Part shown: positions 34,682-43,894 of the stretch, piece by piece
Position numbering within the stretch: position 1 is the stretch's first letter
How the letters are laid out: the number at the start of each line of letters is the position of its first letter
NCBI RefSeq assembly: GCF_000526315.1
Contig: NZ_JAFV01000001.1
Location: 3,908,501-3,972,500, forward strand
DNA: 64,000 nt
DNA from: Methylopila sp. 73B
GTDB lineage: Bacteria; Pseudomonadota; Alphaproteobacteria; Rhizobiales; Methylopilaceae
Direction: 5' to 3'
Notes under the pieces: model-generated
Databases searched by the model: none
Told to the model about the DNA's origin: nothing
The model's input: the letters and a program-made list of their open reading frames with translations, nothing else
Position numbers and translations under genes: made by a program

Positions 34682-34916
34682 AATCTCCGGTCGGCAGATT
34701 GCCGCCGGGCGCGCTCTGGCCGGTATTGGGCAGGCCGAGCTAGCGGCGGCGTCCCGGATCTCCGTTCCGACCCTGCGACGCATGGAGGCAAGCGAAGGGC
34801 CCGCCACAGGCCTTCCTAACAACGTGGCCGCGGTCCGCGCTGCACTTGAAGCCGCGGGCGTGTTATTCGTAGCGGAGAACGGCGAAGGGCCGGGTGTTCG
34901 GTTAAGGAGGAAATAA
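34638..34916 (+). CDS. XRE-family helix-turn-helix regulator
   Basis: 92 residues from ATG 34638. SGRQIAAGRALAGIGQAELAAASRISVPTLRRMEASEG (about 17-54) is a complete Cro/CI-type helix-turn-helix. AALEAAGVLFVAENGEGPGVRLRRK is the common short C-terminus of this group. It is divergent from the Tat-signal gene, and repeated GCGAAAT sites overlap its promoter. It probably keeps the element silent in the integrated state. Confidence 0.85.
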   Translation: MFRQAIEIEVSEITQISGRQIAAGRALAGIGQAELAAASRISVPTLRRMEASEGPATGLPNNVAAVRAALEAAGVLFVAENGEGPGVRLRRK

Positions 34917-34917
34917 A

Positions 34918-35208
34918 ATGGGGGCGCCGTATGAAGCTGAATACTATAAGACGCGGTACAAGCTGAGGGTATCTGAAGCAAGTATAATGTATTCAATAGA
35001 TTGTTTCGGCGACGAACTTGCAGAAAAGCACGGATATGACTGCGACGGAATTGAGGCAGTATACTTGTATTTAATGAATAAACACAACTGGCGCGTGGAC
35101 TATGTGCGGTCGCTGAATATATCCGATCTATCGCTTGCGCTGAATAAGGAAATGAAGGGATGGTCGTTGCCACATGAGGCAGTGGTAACGGCAAATCTCT
35201 ACCGCTGA
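34918..35208 (+). CDS. Hypothetical small protein, AT-rich
   Basis: 96 residues starting one base after the XRE stop, so probably co-translated. Contains IDCFGDELAEKHGYDCDGIEAVYLYLMNK and ends in EAVVTANLYR. No motif recognised. Its codons are clearly AT-richer than those of the head genes, suggesting that this rightward trio was acquired separately. Accessory genes next to a satellite repressor are often anti-phage or interference genes, but nothing in this one shows that. Confidence 0.6.
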   Translation: MGAPYEAEYYKTRYKLRVSEASIMYSIDCFGDELAEKHGYDCDGIEAVYLYLMNKHNWRVDYVRSLNISDLSLALNKEMKGWSLPHEAVVTANLYR

Positions 35209-35303
35209 AGTCGCCGGAGCCTTTTATCCTGGTCGACTATTTGTTTGCGCCACCGCCAACCCGTGCGGTGAGGGTGTCGGCGTCAGATTAAGGAAAAGGT
35301 CGA

Positions 35304-35567
35304 ATGGATGAAAATACAGCGAGAGTGATCGGTGCGGCTTTGGAGGCTGCAAGCTATCGGCTTCGAGGGGTTGCAGAAGATGAGAAGCTCGACTCCATTA
35401 TTAGAGACGTCATGGACGCACGCGACGTATCAAAATCCGACTTCGGCTCTGTATCGATAATCGTGAGCATGCTTCTTGGTTTCGCCGACGCCGTTCGTGT
35501 GGCGGACCGAAACGGGGAGACAATAATCCCGATGCTTGGCGAAAAAAGAACCCCAAAAAGTAGGTGA
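35304..35567 (+). CDS. Hypothetical small protein
   Basis: 87 residues from ATG 35304, with AAGGAAAAGG upstream. Mostly helical in character: NTARVIGAALEAASYRLRGVA, then SVSIIVSMLLGFADAVRVAD, which is moderately hydrophobic. A basic tail (EKRTPKSR) overlaps the next gene's leader. No family recognised. It is part of the rightward, AT-richer accessory group of the element. Confidence 0.55.
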   Translation: MDENTARVIGAALEAASYRLRGVAEDEKLDSIIRDVMDARDVSKSDFGSVSIIVSMLLGFADAVRVADRNGETIIPMLGEKRTPKSR

Positions 35568-35572
35568 TATCA

Positions 35573-35749
35573 ATGAGCGAGGATCTTGAGTTCTCTATGC
35601 ATCGATTGCAGACGGCAATTGAACGTCAGATCGAGCAGCAGGAGGAGACGAACAACGTAATCCGCGCTTTAACGGAAATGCTCGGGCACTCCGTGACCGC
35701 GACGAATGACTTGGTCGAGGCGATCAAGACACCCGCCTCGGCTAAATAA
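35573..35749 (+). CDS. Hypothetical small coiled-coil-like protein
   Basis: 58 residues from ATG 35573, with AGG eight bases upstream. LQTAIERQIEQQEETNNVIRAL is heptad-like and ends in TATNDLVEAIKTPASAK. It could be an oligomerising partner of the preceding small protein. Its end overlaps the converging terminase gene by eight bases. Confidence 0.5.
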   Translation: MSEDLEFSMHRLQTAIERQIEQQEETNNVIRALTEMLGHSVTATNDLVEAIKTPASAK

Positions 35750-37397
35750 CCTCTACCATCGGTGTCCAATCCGCTTCTCCGCCATGCCTGGCCGCGACGC
35801 TGAGCGCCATGGCGAGCGCCACCAGCCCGTCAATCCGGCCGCGGGAGCGGGCCTTGTCGAGCTTGCGGTTGCCGGCCGGGTCCGCGGTCGCCACGGCGTT
35901 CGCGGCGTTCCAGGTCAGCACGGGGTGGCCGCCGTGCCGCAGCCGGCGCTCGGCGATCAGCCGCTCCAGCAGGTCCACCGCCGGCGCCATGTCCTTGTAG
36001 CCCTGGCCGAACGGGGCCATCGCGAGATCGAGGCCGGTGTCGGCGAGGGCCTTCTGGAAGGTGTCGATGCGCCAGCGGTCGTAGCCGAGCACGCGCAGGT
36101 CGTAGCGGCCCGCGAGATCGGAGACCGTGTGCGCCACGAACGCCGGGTCGATCGTGCGGCCCGGCGTCGTCAGCAGGTGGCTGCCGGTCTTCCACGCCCA
36201 ATAGGGGACGCGGTCCTCCTCCTCGCGCTCGCGCAGCGCGTCCGCCGGGAGCCAGAAGAACGGCAGCACGTCGAAGGTGCCGTCGTCGTCCGGAAACACC
36301 AGCACCAGCGCGGTCAGGTCGCGCACGGCGGACAAATCGAGCCCGGCGTAGCAGAGGCGGCCCGCGAGCCGGTCGGCGTCTACGGCCGCCCCTGAGGCCA
36401 TCCATTCGCTGGCCGTGAGGAAGTGCCGCTCGGCCGAGACGCGCTGGTTGAGGATCAGGTTGCGGAAGGCCGGCTCCTTCGCCGGCATGCGCCGCGCCTG
36501 GCCCGCCTGGCGACGCACCTCGTCGAGCGAGAGGAAGTCGCCGAGCGCGGGGTTCGCCAGCGCCCAGGACGATTCCTCCCACGGGTCCAGCTCGGGCGGG
36601 GTTGTGAAGAAGAACAGCCGGAACGAGGGGTCGTCGACCACGCCGGCGCGCACGCGCTGGCCATAGTCGATCAGGTCGGACATGGGCGCGACGTCGGTCG
36701 CCGCCTGGGTCGAGATCACCATCATCAGCGGGTCGGTGCGGGCGCCCATGGCGGTGTCGAGAGCGTCGAACAGGTTGCGGTTCGTCGTCTGGCCTAACTC
36801 GTCGTAGACCACGAAGGACGGCGACAGGCCGTGCTTGGTGGCGGCGTCGGCGGAGAGCGCCGCGAAGACGCTGCCGGTGGTGAAGTCCTCGAGCTCCTTC
36901 GTGAACCGGCGGATGTTGATGCGCGCCGTGAGCGACGGGCTCCGGAGGATCATCGCCACCATCTCGTTGAACAGCTTGCCGGCCTGCTGCCGGTCGTTCG
37001 CGGCGGAGTAGACCTCGCCGCGCAGCTCCGCCTCCGGCCCGACGAGGTGGCAGAGGGCGAGCGCCGCGGCGAGGCCGGTCTTGCCGTTCTTGCGGCCCAT
37101 GGAGAGCACGGCGGTGCGCACCGGCCGGCCGCCGGCCTCGTCGACGGCGTAGACCTCGCCGAGGATCTCCCGCTGCCAGGGGCGGAGCCCGATGCGCTGC
37201 CCGGCGAGCTTGCCGGCGGTCACCTCCAGCGTCTCGATGAAGGCGATCACCCGTTCGGCCCGGCTGAGGCCCTCGGCCTCCCACGGCGCGGGCTCGGCGG
37301 CCGGCTGCGCGGTCGCGAACAGCTTGCCCTGGCCGAGGACGTCGTCCCGGTCGTGCACCAGCTTGATCGGATTGGCTCCCGGCCCTCGCAGTCCCAT
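35742..37397 (-). CDS. Phage terminase, large subunit
   Basis: 551 residues. N-terminal ATPase: LRPWQREILGEVYAVD, Walker A-like SMGRKNGKT (99-107) and Walker B VVYDE (195-199), then a motif III-like MVISTQA. The C-terminal nuclease part shows AGLDLSAVRDLTALVLVF with its first catalytic Asp. It pumps DNA into the capsid and cuts it. No small terminase is recognisable beside it; the 120-base gap to the HNH gene holds none. It is separated from the other head genes by the accessory genes. Confidence 0.92.
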   Translation of the reverse strand: MGLRGPGANPIKLVHDRDDVLGQGKLFATAQPAAEPAPWEAEGLSRAERVIAFIETLEVTAGKLAGQRIGLRPWQREILGEVYAVDEAGGRPVRTAVLSMGRKNGKTGLAAALALCHLVGPEAELRGEVYSAANDRQQAGKLFNEMVAMILRSPSLTARINIRRFTKELEDFTTGSVFAALSADAATKHGLSPSFVVYDELGQTTNRNLFDALDTAMGARTDPLMMVISTQAATDVAPMSDLIDYGQRVRAGVVDDPSFRLFFFTTPPELDPWEESSWALANPALGDFLSLDEVRRQAGQARRMPAKEPAFRNLILNQRVSAERHFLTASEWMASGAAVDADRLAGRLCYAGLDLSAVRDLTALVLVFPDDDGTFDVLPFFWLPADALREREEEDRVPYWAWKTGSHLLTTPGRTIDPAFVAHTVSDLAGRYDLRVLGYDRWRIDTFQKALADTGLDLAMAPFGQGYKDMAPAVDLLERLIAERRLRHGGHPVLTWNAANAVATADPAGNRKLDKARSRGRIDGLVALAMALSVAARHGGEADWTPMVEVI

Positions 37398-37516
37398 GGT
37401 GTTCGTCCTGTATTCGCTCGCGCCGGCCTGAAATAAATTTCCGAACTAAGTATATCCGTCTGTCCCACATCGGTCCGGCGGCCCTAGCCTCCGGTCCTCG
37501 ACCCCGCCCCTCCCTG

Positions 37517-37828
37517 TCATCCGGAGAAGAATGGGTGCGAGGGGTCGATCGGGAGACCATCCTTCGACGAGCCTTTGAAGCGGACGCCTTTGCCGCCGGC
37601 GCGGTCGACTGCGTTCGTCTTGGTGCGATGGCAATCGGCGCACATGGACATCAGGCCGTCGAGAGAAGGGAACGGCTCGCCGCCGGACGCGATGGCGACG
37701 ATGTGGTCCACGGTGTTCGCCACCGCGACGCGACCGAGCAGCGAGCACGGATGGCACATCGGCGCCGCGTGGAGCTTCGCCGTGCGGAGGCGTTGCCACG
37801 TGCTGGTCGAGTAGGGCCAGTCGGCCAT
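37517..37828 (-). CDS. HNH endonuclease
   Basis: 103 residues from ATG 37828. MCHPC (Cys25, Cys28) and MCADCHRTKT (Cys63, Cys66, His67) form the zinc ribbon around VDHIVAIASGG, with DH at 41-42. This is the architecture of the small phage HNH proteins encoded beside terminases, which are needed with TerL to cut concatemers in cos-type packaging. It lies upstream of terL and one codon from the replication gene's end. Confidence 0.88.
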   Translation of the reverse strand: MADWPYSTSTWQRLRTAKLHAAPMCHPCSLLGRVAVANTVDHIVAIASGGEPFPSLDGLMSMCADCHRTKTNAVDRAGGKGVRFKGSSKDGLPIDPSHPFFSG

Positions 37829-37832
37829 GAGG

Positions 37833-38663
37833 TCACTCCGCGGCGTCGGCGTAGGGAGGGCGGTAGCCCGGCGGGATCGGACGCAGTTCATCGCGTTTGG
37901 CGTCCGCTTCGGCCTCGGCCTCGGCCTGCGCGACGAACGAGGCGTCGAACTTCCAGCCGATGCGTCCGATTCCGTTCTCGGTGAAGGTGTCCCTCGGAGG
38001 CCAGCGACCGTTCCGGCGGCGATGAGCGTTGGCGACCACGGGCCACCTCGGGTCGTCAGTCGCGATCAAGATCCTTCCCGAAAGCCCCTTGCTCGGGTCG
38101 GGCTGACGGGCGGCTTGGGGGGTAAGGGGGGTTCTTTGGTTAGATTCAAGGTTAGTCCGTCCCGCGGGACGGGGTACCCCCGTCTGCCGGGACGGGGTTC
38201 CGGGTTCTGACCCCGTCCCGCGGGACGGGGTAGACCCGTCCGCCCGGACGGGGTTCAAGGCCTCAACCCCGTCCGCCTGGACGGGGTCAACCTCCCCAAC
38301 CCCGTCCCGCGGGACGGGGTCAACGACGTCCAGCGCGACGGGGTCGACGGTCGCAACCCCGTCCGCCGGGACGGGGTTCACCCCTTCCGGGAGCCGGAGG
38401 GCATAGCTGTTCGACCGGTGGACCCCACGTCCCCGCGCCAGCCAGCCGCCCCGTTCGAGCGTCGCGATCGCCTTCTCGACGGGCCGCACCGTCAGCCCAA
38501 CGCCGGCGGCGATCGTGCTAACGGCGGGATCGCAGCGGCCGGTCTGGCGATTGACGTGAAGGCCGATGCGGACAGCCACGTTCTTCGCCGTTGCCGACAG
38601 CCCATCCGAGGCCAGTACGGCGCCGATCCAGGCGTCACGATCGACGAGCCGGACCGCGGTCAT
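37833..38663 (-). CDS. Helix-turn-helix replication-type protein with internal palindrome array
   Basis: 276 residues. The N-terminal 90 (SATAKNVAVRIGLHVNRQTGRCDPAVSTIAAGVGLTVRPVEKAIATLERGGWL) form a winged helix-turn-helix as in phage replication initiators. Residues 95-170 are repetitive (NPVPADGV, VDPVPRDGV, NPVRADG), encoded by palindromic DNA. The acidic, Ala/Glu-rich C-terminus could recruit host helicase. By analogy with lambda O, whose gene contains its own binding sites, I infer an initiator whose origin lies in its coding sequence. A transcription factor is the alternative. Confidence 0.65.
   Translation of the reverse strand: MTAVRLVDRDAWIGAVLASDGLSATAKNVAVRIGLHVNRQTGRCDPAVSTIAAGVGLTVRPVEKAIATLERGGWLARGRGVHRSNSYALRLPEGVNPVPADGVATVDPVALDVVDPVPRDGVGEVDPVQADGVEALNPVRADGSTPSRGTGSEPGTPSRQTGVPRPAGRTNLESNQRTPLTPQAARQPDPSKGLSGRILIATDDPRWPVVANAHRRRNGRWPPRDTFTENGIGRIGWKFDASFVAQAEAEAEADAKRDELRPIPPGYRPPYADAAE
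38155..38377. repeat. Array of eight palindromes, candidate replication origin iterons
   Basis: Units start near 38155, 38176, 38210, 38234, 38266, 38299, 38325 and 38356. The units at 38210 and 38299 have perfect 11-bp arms (ACCCCGTCCCG/CGGGACGGGGT). The one at 38325 is degenerate. Spacing is 21-34 bases. They lie within the helix-turn-helix protein gene and encode its NPVP.DGV repeats. Confidence 0.75.
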
Positions 38664-38923
38664 CGGCCCGCCTCCAACTCGCTCGCGAGATCGTGGAGGC
38701 GCTCCGCGAGCGTCTCCCGAGCGATCAGAAACCGCTCGGGGTCGAGCCGATCAGGCGAGATCCGGATGAGCTGACGAGCGATCGAGCGAAGCTCGTCCGA
38801 GGCCGCGGACGGCTGAGCCAATCGGCCAGAAAGCCCTTTCCGATCAGTGGGGCGGGGGAGGGCGGGTAGACGCCCGAAGTCGTTGACGAGCCGGGGAAAA
38901 GCCGCTTCCCTCGGCTCCACCAC
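38660..38923 (-). CDS. Hypothetical protein adjacent to attR
   Basis: Up to 87 residues, ending in SPDRLDPERFLIARETLAERLHDLASELEAGR. Its stop overlaps the ATG of the replication-type gene, so the pair is coupled. The longest frame starts at a GTG inside the attachment core. If that start is used, integration changes the upstream context of the gene, but internal starts are possible. A short Arg/Leu-rich helical protein of this kind could be a regulator or excision factor. No motif proves it. Confidence 0.55.
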   Translation of the reverse strand: MVEPREAAFPRLVNDFGRLPALPRPTDRKGLSGRLAQPSAASDELRSIARQLIRISPDRLDPERFLIARETLAERLHDLASELEAGR

Positions 38924-38932
38924 CTCCCGAAC
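38908..38932 (+). other. attR, 25-bp attachment core
   Basis: Identical to 28698-28722 over 25 bases (CCCTCGGCTCC...CCACCTCCCGAAC). It marks the right end of the integrated element. Confidence 0.9.
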
Positions 38933-39392
38933 GTAAGTCCCAACGCCGTCGTCGCAATTTTAACGCCTTGGCGCTTGCTCGGTCGAGGCCGTGGCTTCGC
39001 GGTGGGACGGCGATCGTTCGATCGGCGCTTCGTCCGCACGCCCGGTCGCCGGGCGCGCGGGAGCGACGTCGACGCGGCTGGCGACGACGCTGAGGAGTGC
39101 GGCCATCGGCGCGGCGGGCTGCATGACGAGCTATAGCGCTGGAAAGTAGCGCGACGTCTTTTGGTCGCCGTCAGCGCCTGTCGCCGTAAGATCGGCGGCG
39201 TCCTCATGATGCGAAACCGTCCGATCTTCGGCCCCGTTTCTCGGCCATGCCGACCGACAGCTCCGGACGGCGTGACGTCGGGCGCCCTCACGACGGGAGC
39301 TTATTTCGCGGCCGCCGTATCAATCTGGCGAGAACCCGCCCATATAGAAGTCTGACGCGCTCATGCGCGTCCAGCCCGAAAGGGGCCCCTCC
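38933..39392. other. Intergenic region before groES
   Basis: About 460 bases with no convincing gene. No CIRCE (TTAGCACTC-N9-GAGTGCTAA) is seen. CCCATAT at 39339-39345 resembles a sigma-32 -10 element 48 bases before groES, but no good -35 is paired with it. Confidence 0.35.
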
Positions 39393-39704
39393 ATGACATT
39401 CCGCCCTCTTCATGATCGGGTCGCCGTCCGGCGCCTCGAAGGCGACGCGACGTCCAAGGGCGGGATCATCATCCCGGACACGGTCAAGGAGAAGCCCCAA
39501 GAGGGCGAGGTCGTCGCCGTCGGTCCCGGGGCGCGCGACGAGCGCGGCGGGCGCCTTCCCCTCGACGTCCGCGTCGGCGACGTCGTTCTATTCGGCAAAT
39601 GGTCGGGCACGGAAGTGCGTATCGACCACGTCGATCTCCTCATCATGAAGGAGGGCGACCTCATCGCCGTCCTCGACAAGGTCCCGCTCGCGCAGGCGGC
39701 CTGA
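39393..39704 (+). CDS. groES: Co-chaperonin GroES
   Basis: 103 residues from ATG 39393 with AGGGG upstream. [27 protein letters not shown] (with the mobile loop), [33 protein letters not shown] and EGDLIAVLD cover the whole fold. It caps the GroEL cavity. It is followed 53 bases later by groEL. The sequence diverges from the housekeeping form ([19 protein letters not shown]), and alphaproteobacteria often have several groESL copies, so this may be a secondary pair. Confidence 0.95.
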   Translation: MTFRPLHDRVAVRRLEGDATSKGGIIIPDTVKEKPQEGEVVAVGPGARDERGGRLPLDVRVGDVVLFGKWSGTEVRIDHVDLLIMKEGDLIAVLDKVPLAQAA

Positions 39705-39757
39705 CCGCTTCCCTGCTTTTTCGCATTCGCCGTCTTCCTTTTCAGAAAGCCCTCCTC

Positions 39758-41377
<1,620 letters not shown>

Positions 41378-41432
41378 CGCCCGACGACACCTGGACCCCG
41401 GCCGCGCCGCGGCATGACGGAAGGCGATCCTC

Positions 41433-41621
41433 TTGGCGAAGCTGATTGAAGTGAAAAGTCTGGGCGGCACGAACTTCGTCCGCCCGGACCGCGTGATAGC
41501 CATCCAGACGTCGGCGACGGGATCCACCGTCATCGTCTTGGAGGGCGGCGCGGTGGTGAACTCCTCGGAAACGACGCTCGCGGTCGCGGCCCGTCTGAGG
41601 GCGGCCGAGGACGAGCAGTAA
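41433..41621 (+). CDS. Small conserved protein, FlbD-like in shape
   Basis: 62 residues from TTG 41433. KLIEVKSLGGTNFVRPDRVIAIQ, TGSTVIVLEGGAVVNSSET and VAARLRAAED follow the strand pattern of the small FlbD/SwrD-type proteins (KL..LNG..F.LN...I......T.I.L..G......ES...V). The match is only in pattern and no flagellar gene is nearby. It lies between groEL and the transglutaminase gene, ten bases before the latter. Confidence 0.55.
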   Translation: MAKLIEVKSLGGTNFVRPDRVIAIQTSATGSTVIVLEGGAVVNSSETTLAVAARLRAAEDEQ

Positions 41622-41631
41622 GGGAACAAGC

Positions 41632-42525
41632 GTGGCCCCGACCGCGATCACGATCCGGCACCGGACGATCTACCGGTACAGGACGCCCGTCCGGCTGCAG
41701 CCCCATCGGCTGGTGCTGAGGCCGCGGGAGAGCCGCGAACTCCGGCTGGTCGGCGCGGAGCTCGCGCTGACCCCGGAGGCCTCGGTCACCTGGGCGCACG
41801 ACGTCTTCGGCAATGCGGTCGCGACCGCGAGCTTCGCAAGCCCGGCCGACGAGCTCCGGATCGACAGCGTGTCGCGGATCGAGCTGGACGCGCCGGCCTG
41901 GCCGGTGTTTTCCATCGCCGCTTCGGCGGTCGCCTACCCCTTTCCCTATTCCGGCGACGAGCGGACCGACCTCGGATCGTTGACGCTCAACCAGCACCTC
42001 GACGTCGAAGGGCGCCTGCGCGCCTGGGCGCGGGGCTTCGTGATGGGGGACCGGACCGACACGCTGTCGCTGCTGAAGGACCTCAACGTCGGCGTCTGGA
42101 GCGGCGTGGTCTATGAGATCCGCGAAGACGAGGGCACGCAGACGCCAGTCGAGACGCTGAGCCGCCGGCGCGGCTCCTGCCGCGATCTCGCCACGCTGTT
42201 CGCCGAGGCGACCCGCAGCCTGGGCTTCGGCGCCCGGGTCGTCTCCGGTTACCTCTACGATCCGGGGCAAGGGCTGACCGGCTCGGCCGGCGCCGGGTCC
42301 ACCCACGCCTGGGCCGAGGTCTATCTGCCGGGCGCGGGGTGGATCACCTTCGACCCGACAAACCGGAGCGTGGGAAGCGCCAACCTGATCCCCGTCGCCG
42401 TCGCGCGCGACATCCGGCAGATCATGCCGGTGTCCGGCAGTTATCTCGGCGCGGGCGACGCCTTCTCGGACATGGCGGTGACGGTCTCCGTCTCGGGCGA
42501 CGCGTCCGCAACGTCAGGCGCCTAG
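41632..42525 (+). CDS. Transglutaminase-like family protein
   Basis: 297 residues from GTG 41632. The N-terminal part (IRHRTIYRYRTPVRLQPHRLVLRPRES) is the Bact_transglu_N beta domain. The papain-like core has the catalytic Cys in RRGSCRDLATLFAEATRSLG, His in GAGSTHAWAEVYLPGAGW and Asp in TFDPTNRSVG. Such proteins are predicted peptidases or amidases acting on peptide or cyanophycin-like bonds. The substrate is unknown. No signal peptide is seen. Confidence 0.9.
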   Translation: MAPTAITIRHRTIYRYRTPVRLQPHRLVLRPRESRELRLVGAELALTPEASVTWAHDVFGNAVATASFASPADELRIDSVSRIELDAPAWPVFSIAASAVAYPFPYSGDERTDLGSLTLNQHLDVEGRLRAWARGFVMGDRTDTLSLLKDLNVGVWSGVVYEIREDEGTQTPVETLSRRRGSCRDLATLFAEATRSLGFGARVVSGYLYDPGQGLTGSAGAGSTHAWAEVYLPGAGWITFDPTNRSVGSANLIPVAVARDIRQIMPVSGSYLGAGDAFSDMAVTVSVSGDASATSGA

Positions 42526-42761
42526 GGCTTGGTCTCTCCGGATTCCCGACGGCACACGCCGCGGGTGTGCGTCTCGATGGCGGCCAACGCCTCGTCGAGC
42601 GACGGGAAGGGACCGCAGCGCATGCCCGTCATGGTCATGCGCGCGTTGCCGTCCGGTTCAATCAGAAGCGCGCCCGTGTCCGTCACGCGGATCACGCCCA
42701 TCGGGCGGCCGAGCAGATCGGTCAGCAACCACTCATCCCGGCCATCGACCGGCTTCACCAT
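42522..42761 (-). CDS. Hypothetical protein
   Basis: 79 residues from ATG 42761. VKPVDGRDEWLLTDLLGRPMGVI, GALLIEPDGNARMTMTGMRCGPFPSLDEALAAIETHTRGVC looks like a compact alpha/beta domain with a final helix, as in small DUF proteins of Hyphomicrobiales. It converges with the transglutaminase gene, sharing the stop-codon bases. No function known. Confidence 0.6.
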   Translation of the reverse strand: MVKPVDGRDEWLLTDLLGRPMGVIRVTDTGALLIEPDGNARMTMTGMRCGPFPSLDEALAAIETHTRGVCRRESGETKP

Positions 42762-43056
42762 AACGTCCAAGGGCGTTCCTAAAGTGGGGCCGCCAAGCCG
42801 TGCTCGGGGCTTGACGATCGAGGACGAGAACCACACGGCTAAGCCGCATGGTCGACCTTACGAAAATTAGCAAAGTCGGTCCTTGTAAAAATTGCGTCGT
42901 AGGCGCATTTTCGAAATGTTGCTTCAAAAACGTAGGATTTGGACGCCGTCGACTATAGAATGATGTGCGTCGGGTTCTATCGTTTCGGCAACAAAATCAG
43001 CCGTGGTCAATCTGCGGGTCGGCCCGGGTATTGTTTTTATTGGAAGAGGAATTCCC
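42762..43056. other. Intergenic region and probable long leader of the cold-shock gene
   Basis: About 295 bases, AT-richer than the surroundings. No coding frame is supported. Cold-shock genes usually have long 5' untranslated leaders. The A/T-rich stretch 42860-42955 would be the promoter region. Confidence 0.4.
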
Positions 43057-43269
43057 ATGTCTTCGGGAACAGTGAAGTGGTTCAATGCGCAAAAGGGCTT
43101 CGGCTTTATCGCGCCGGATGACGGCGGCGCCGACGCTTTCGTGCACATCAGCGCCATGGAACGCGCCGGCATCTCCGATCTCCAGGAGGGCCAGAAGATC
43201 AACTACGAACTCGTGGCCGATCGCAAGAGCGGCAAGATGACCGCGGACAAGCTGCAGATTCCGCGCTGA
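43057..43269 (+). CDS. cspA: Cold-shock protein, CspA family
   Basis: 70 residues from ATG 43057, with GGAAGAGGA upstream. The RNA-binding motifs KGFGFI (RNP1-like) and DAFVHIS (RNP2-like) are intact, within MSSGTVKWFNAQKGFGFIAP. It binds single-stranded nucleic acid and melts mRNA structure in the cold. It is followed by a strong terminator. Confidence 0.96.
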   Translation: MSSGTVKWFNAQKGFGFIAPDDGGADAFVHISAMERAGISDLQEGQKINYELVADRKSGKMTADKLQIPR

Positions 43270-43398
43270 TCGCGCCTCCCGATTGATCGGGAGTTGAGGC
43301 CGCCGCCAAGGCGCCTCGTCGGCATGCCGACCCATAGGTCGGCGCATTCCGAGCGTCGCGCGCTGGCGCCGCGCCTAAAGAGCCGCTCAGCGGCTGCG

Positions 43399-43429
43399 CC
43401 CCGTCGTCTTTCAAGGCGGCGGGGTTTTT
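43399..43429 (+). terminator. Terminator after the cold-shock gene
   Basis: CCCCGTCG, loop with TCTTTCAAGG, CGGCGGGG, then TTTTTG. About 130 bases downstream of the stop codon. Confidence 0.7.
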
Positions 43430-43474
43430 GATGTCCGGTCCGCAACCGCGGCCGGTCCTCCGGGAGCGAAGCTC

Positions 43475-43612
43475 ATGGCCAAAGCACAAAAGCGCGGCAA
43501 CAAGGAAGCCAAGAAGCCCAAGAAGGTGAAGGAGCCCGTCGCCGCTCCGACGATGCTCACGCGGGGGATCTCGGCCTCGGCCGGAAAGGCCGAAAAGCCG
43601 AAGAAGTCCTGA
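43475..43612 (+). CDS. Small lysine-rich protein
   Basis: 45 residues from ATG 43475, preceded by GGGAGC. It reads MAKAQKRGNKEAKKPKKVKE and continues VAAPTMLTRG to EKPKKS. Tiny basic proteins with the same RGNKEAKKPKK core are widespread in Hyphomicrobiales. They are presumed to be nucleic-acid associated, but the role is unknown. It lies after the cspA terminator, so it has its own promoter or is read through. Confidence 0.75.
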   Translation: MAKAQKRGNKEAKKPKKVKEPVAAPTMLTRGISASAGKAEKPKKS

Positions 43613-43621
43613 GGCGAAGGC

Positions 43622-43894
43622 GTGTCCACGCGCACCACCGAGACGACCGTCACGTTCGGCCATCCGTTCCGGCTAGCCGCGATCGACGACGCCCAGCCGG
43701 CCGGGACCTACCGGGTCGTCGTCGACGAGGAGGAGATTCTGGGGCTGTCGTTCCTCGCCTACCGCCGCACTGCGACCACGCTGGAGACGCCGGCGATCGC
43801 CGTGCGCGGCGGTCCCCACGCCTTCCACCACGTCGATCCCGCCGACCTCGACGCTGCGCTGAAGGCGGACGGCAACGCCCTGCGCTCGGTCTGA
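43622..43894 (+). CDS. Hypothetical protein
   Basis: 90 residues from GTG 43622, nine bases after the lysine-rich gene. TVTFGHPFRLAAIDDAQPAGTYRVVVDEEEILGLSFLAYRRTATTLETP suggests a beta-rich fold, ending in a short helix (DPADLDAALKADG). Similar short proteins occur in related genomes. No function recognised. It is probably co-transcribed with the preceding gene. Confidence 0.65.
   Translation: MSTRTTETTVTFGHPFRLAAIDDAQPAGTYRVVVDEEEILGLSFLAYRRTATTLETPAIAVRGGPHAFHHVDPADLDAALKADGNALRSV

Larger units (their letters stand above)
28698..38932. mobile_element. Integrated 10.2-kb element with HK97 head genes and no tail genes (phage-satellite-like)
   Basis: Bounded by a 25-bp perfect repeat of the tRNA-Ala 3' end. 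Contents are an integrase, capsid, protease, portal, large terminase, HNH nuclease, an iteron-bearing replication-type gene, an XRE regulator and several unknowns. No tape measure, tail tube, baseplate, tail fibre, holin or lysin is seen. Size and content match capsid-forming phage-inducible islands (cf-PICIs), which build their own heads and borrow tails from a helper phage. Deletion of an ordinary HK97-like prophage is the alternative. Confidence 0.75.

Noticed and set aside
35809..36000. Short frames antisense to the terminase gene
   Set aside because: Several short frames oppose terL but none has a start signal or recognisable sequence.
38155..38377. Possible CRISPR array
   Set aside because: Units are palindromic, variable and in one coding frame, with spacers of only a few bases; no cas gene is present.
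39161..39355. 64-codon frame before groES
   Set aside because: No ribosome site or motif; it lies in the presumed promoter region.
41390..41420. Possible fifth copy of the 39-bp repeat after groEL
   Set aside because: CCCCGGCC...GGCATGAC shares only short blocks with the repeat and lacks the conserved middle.
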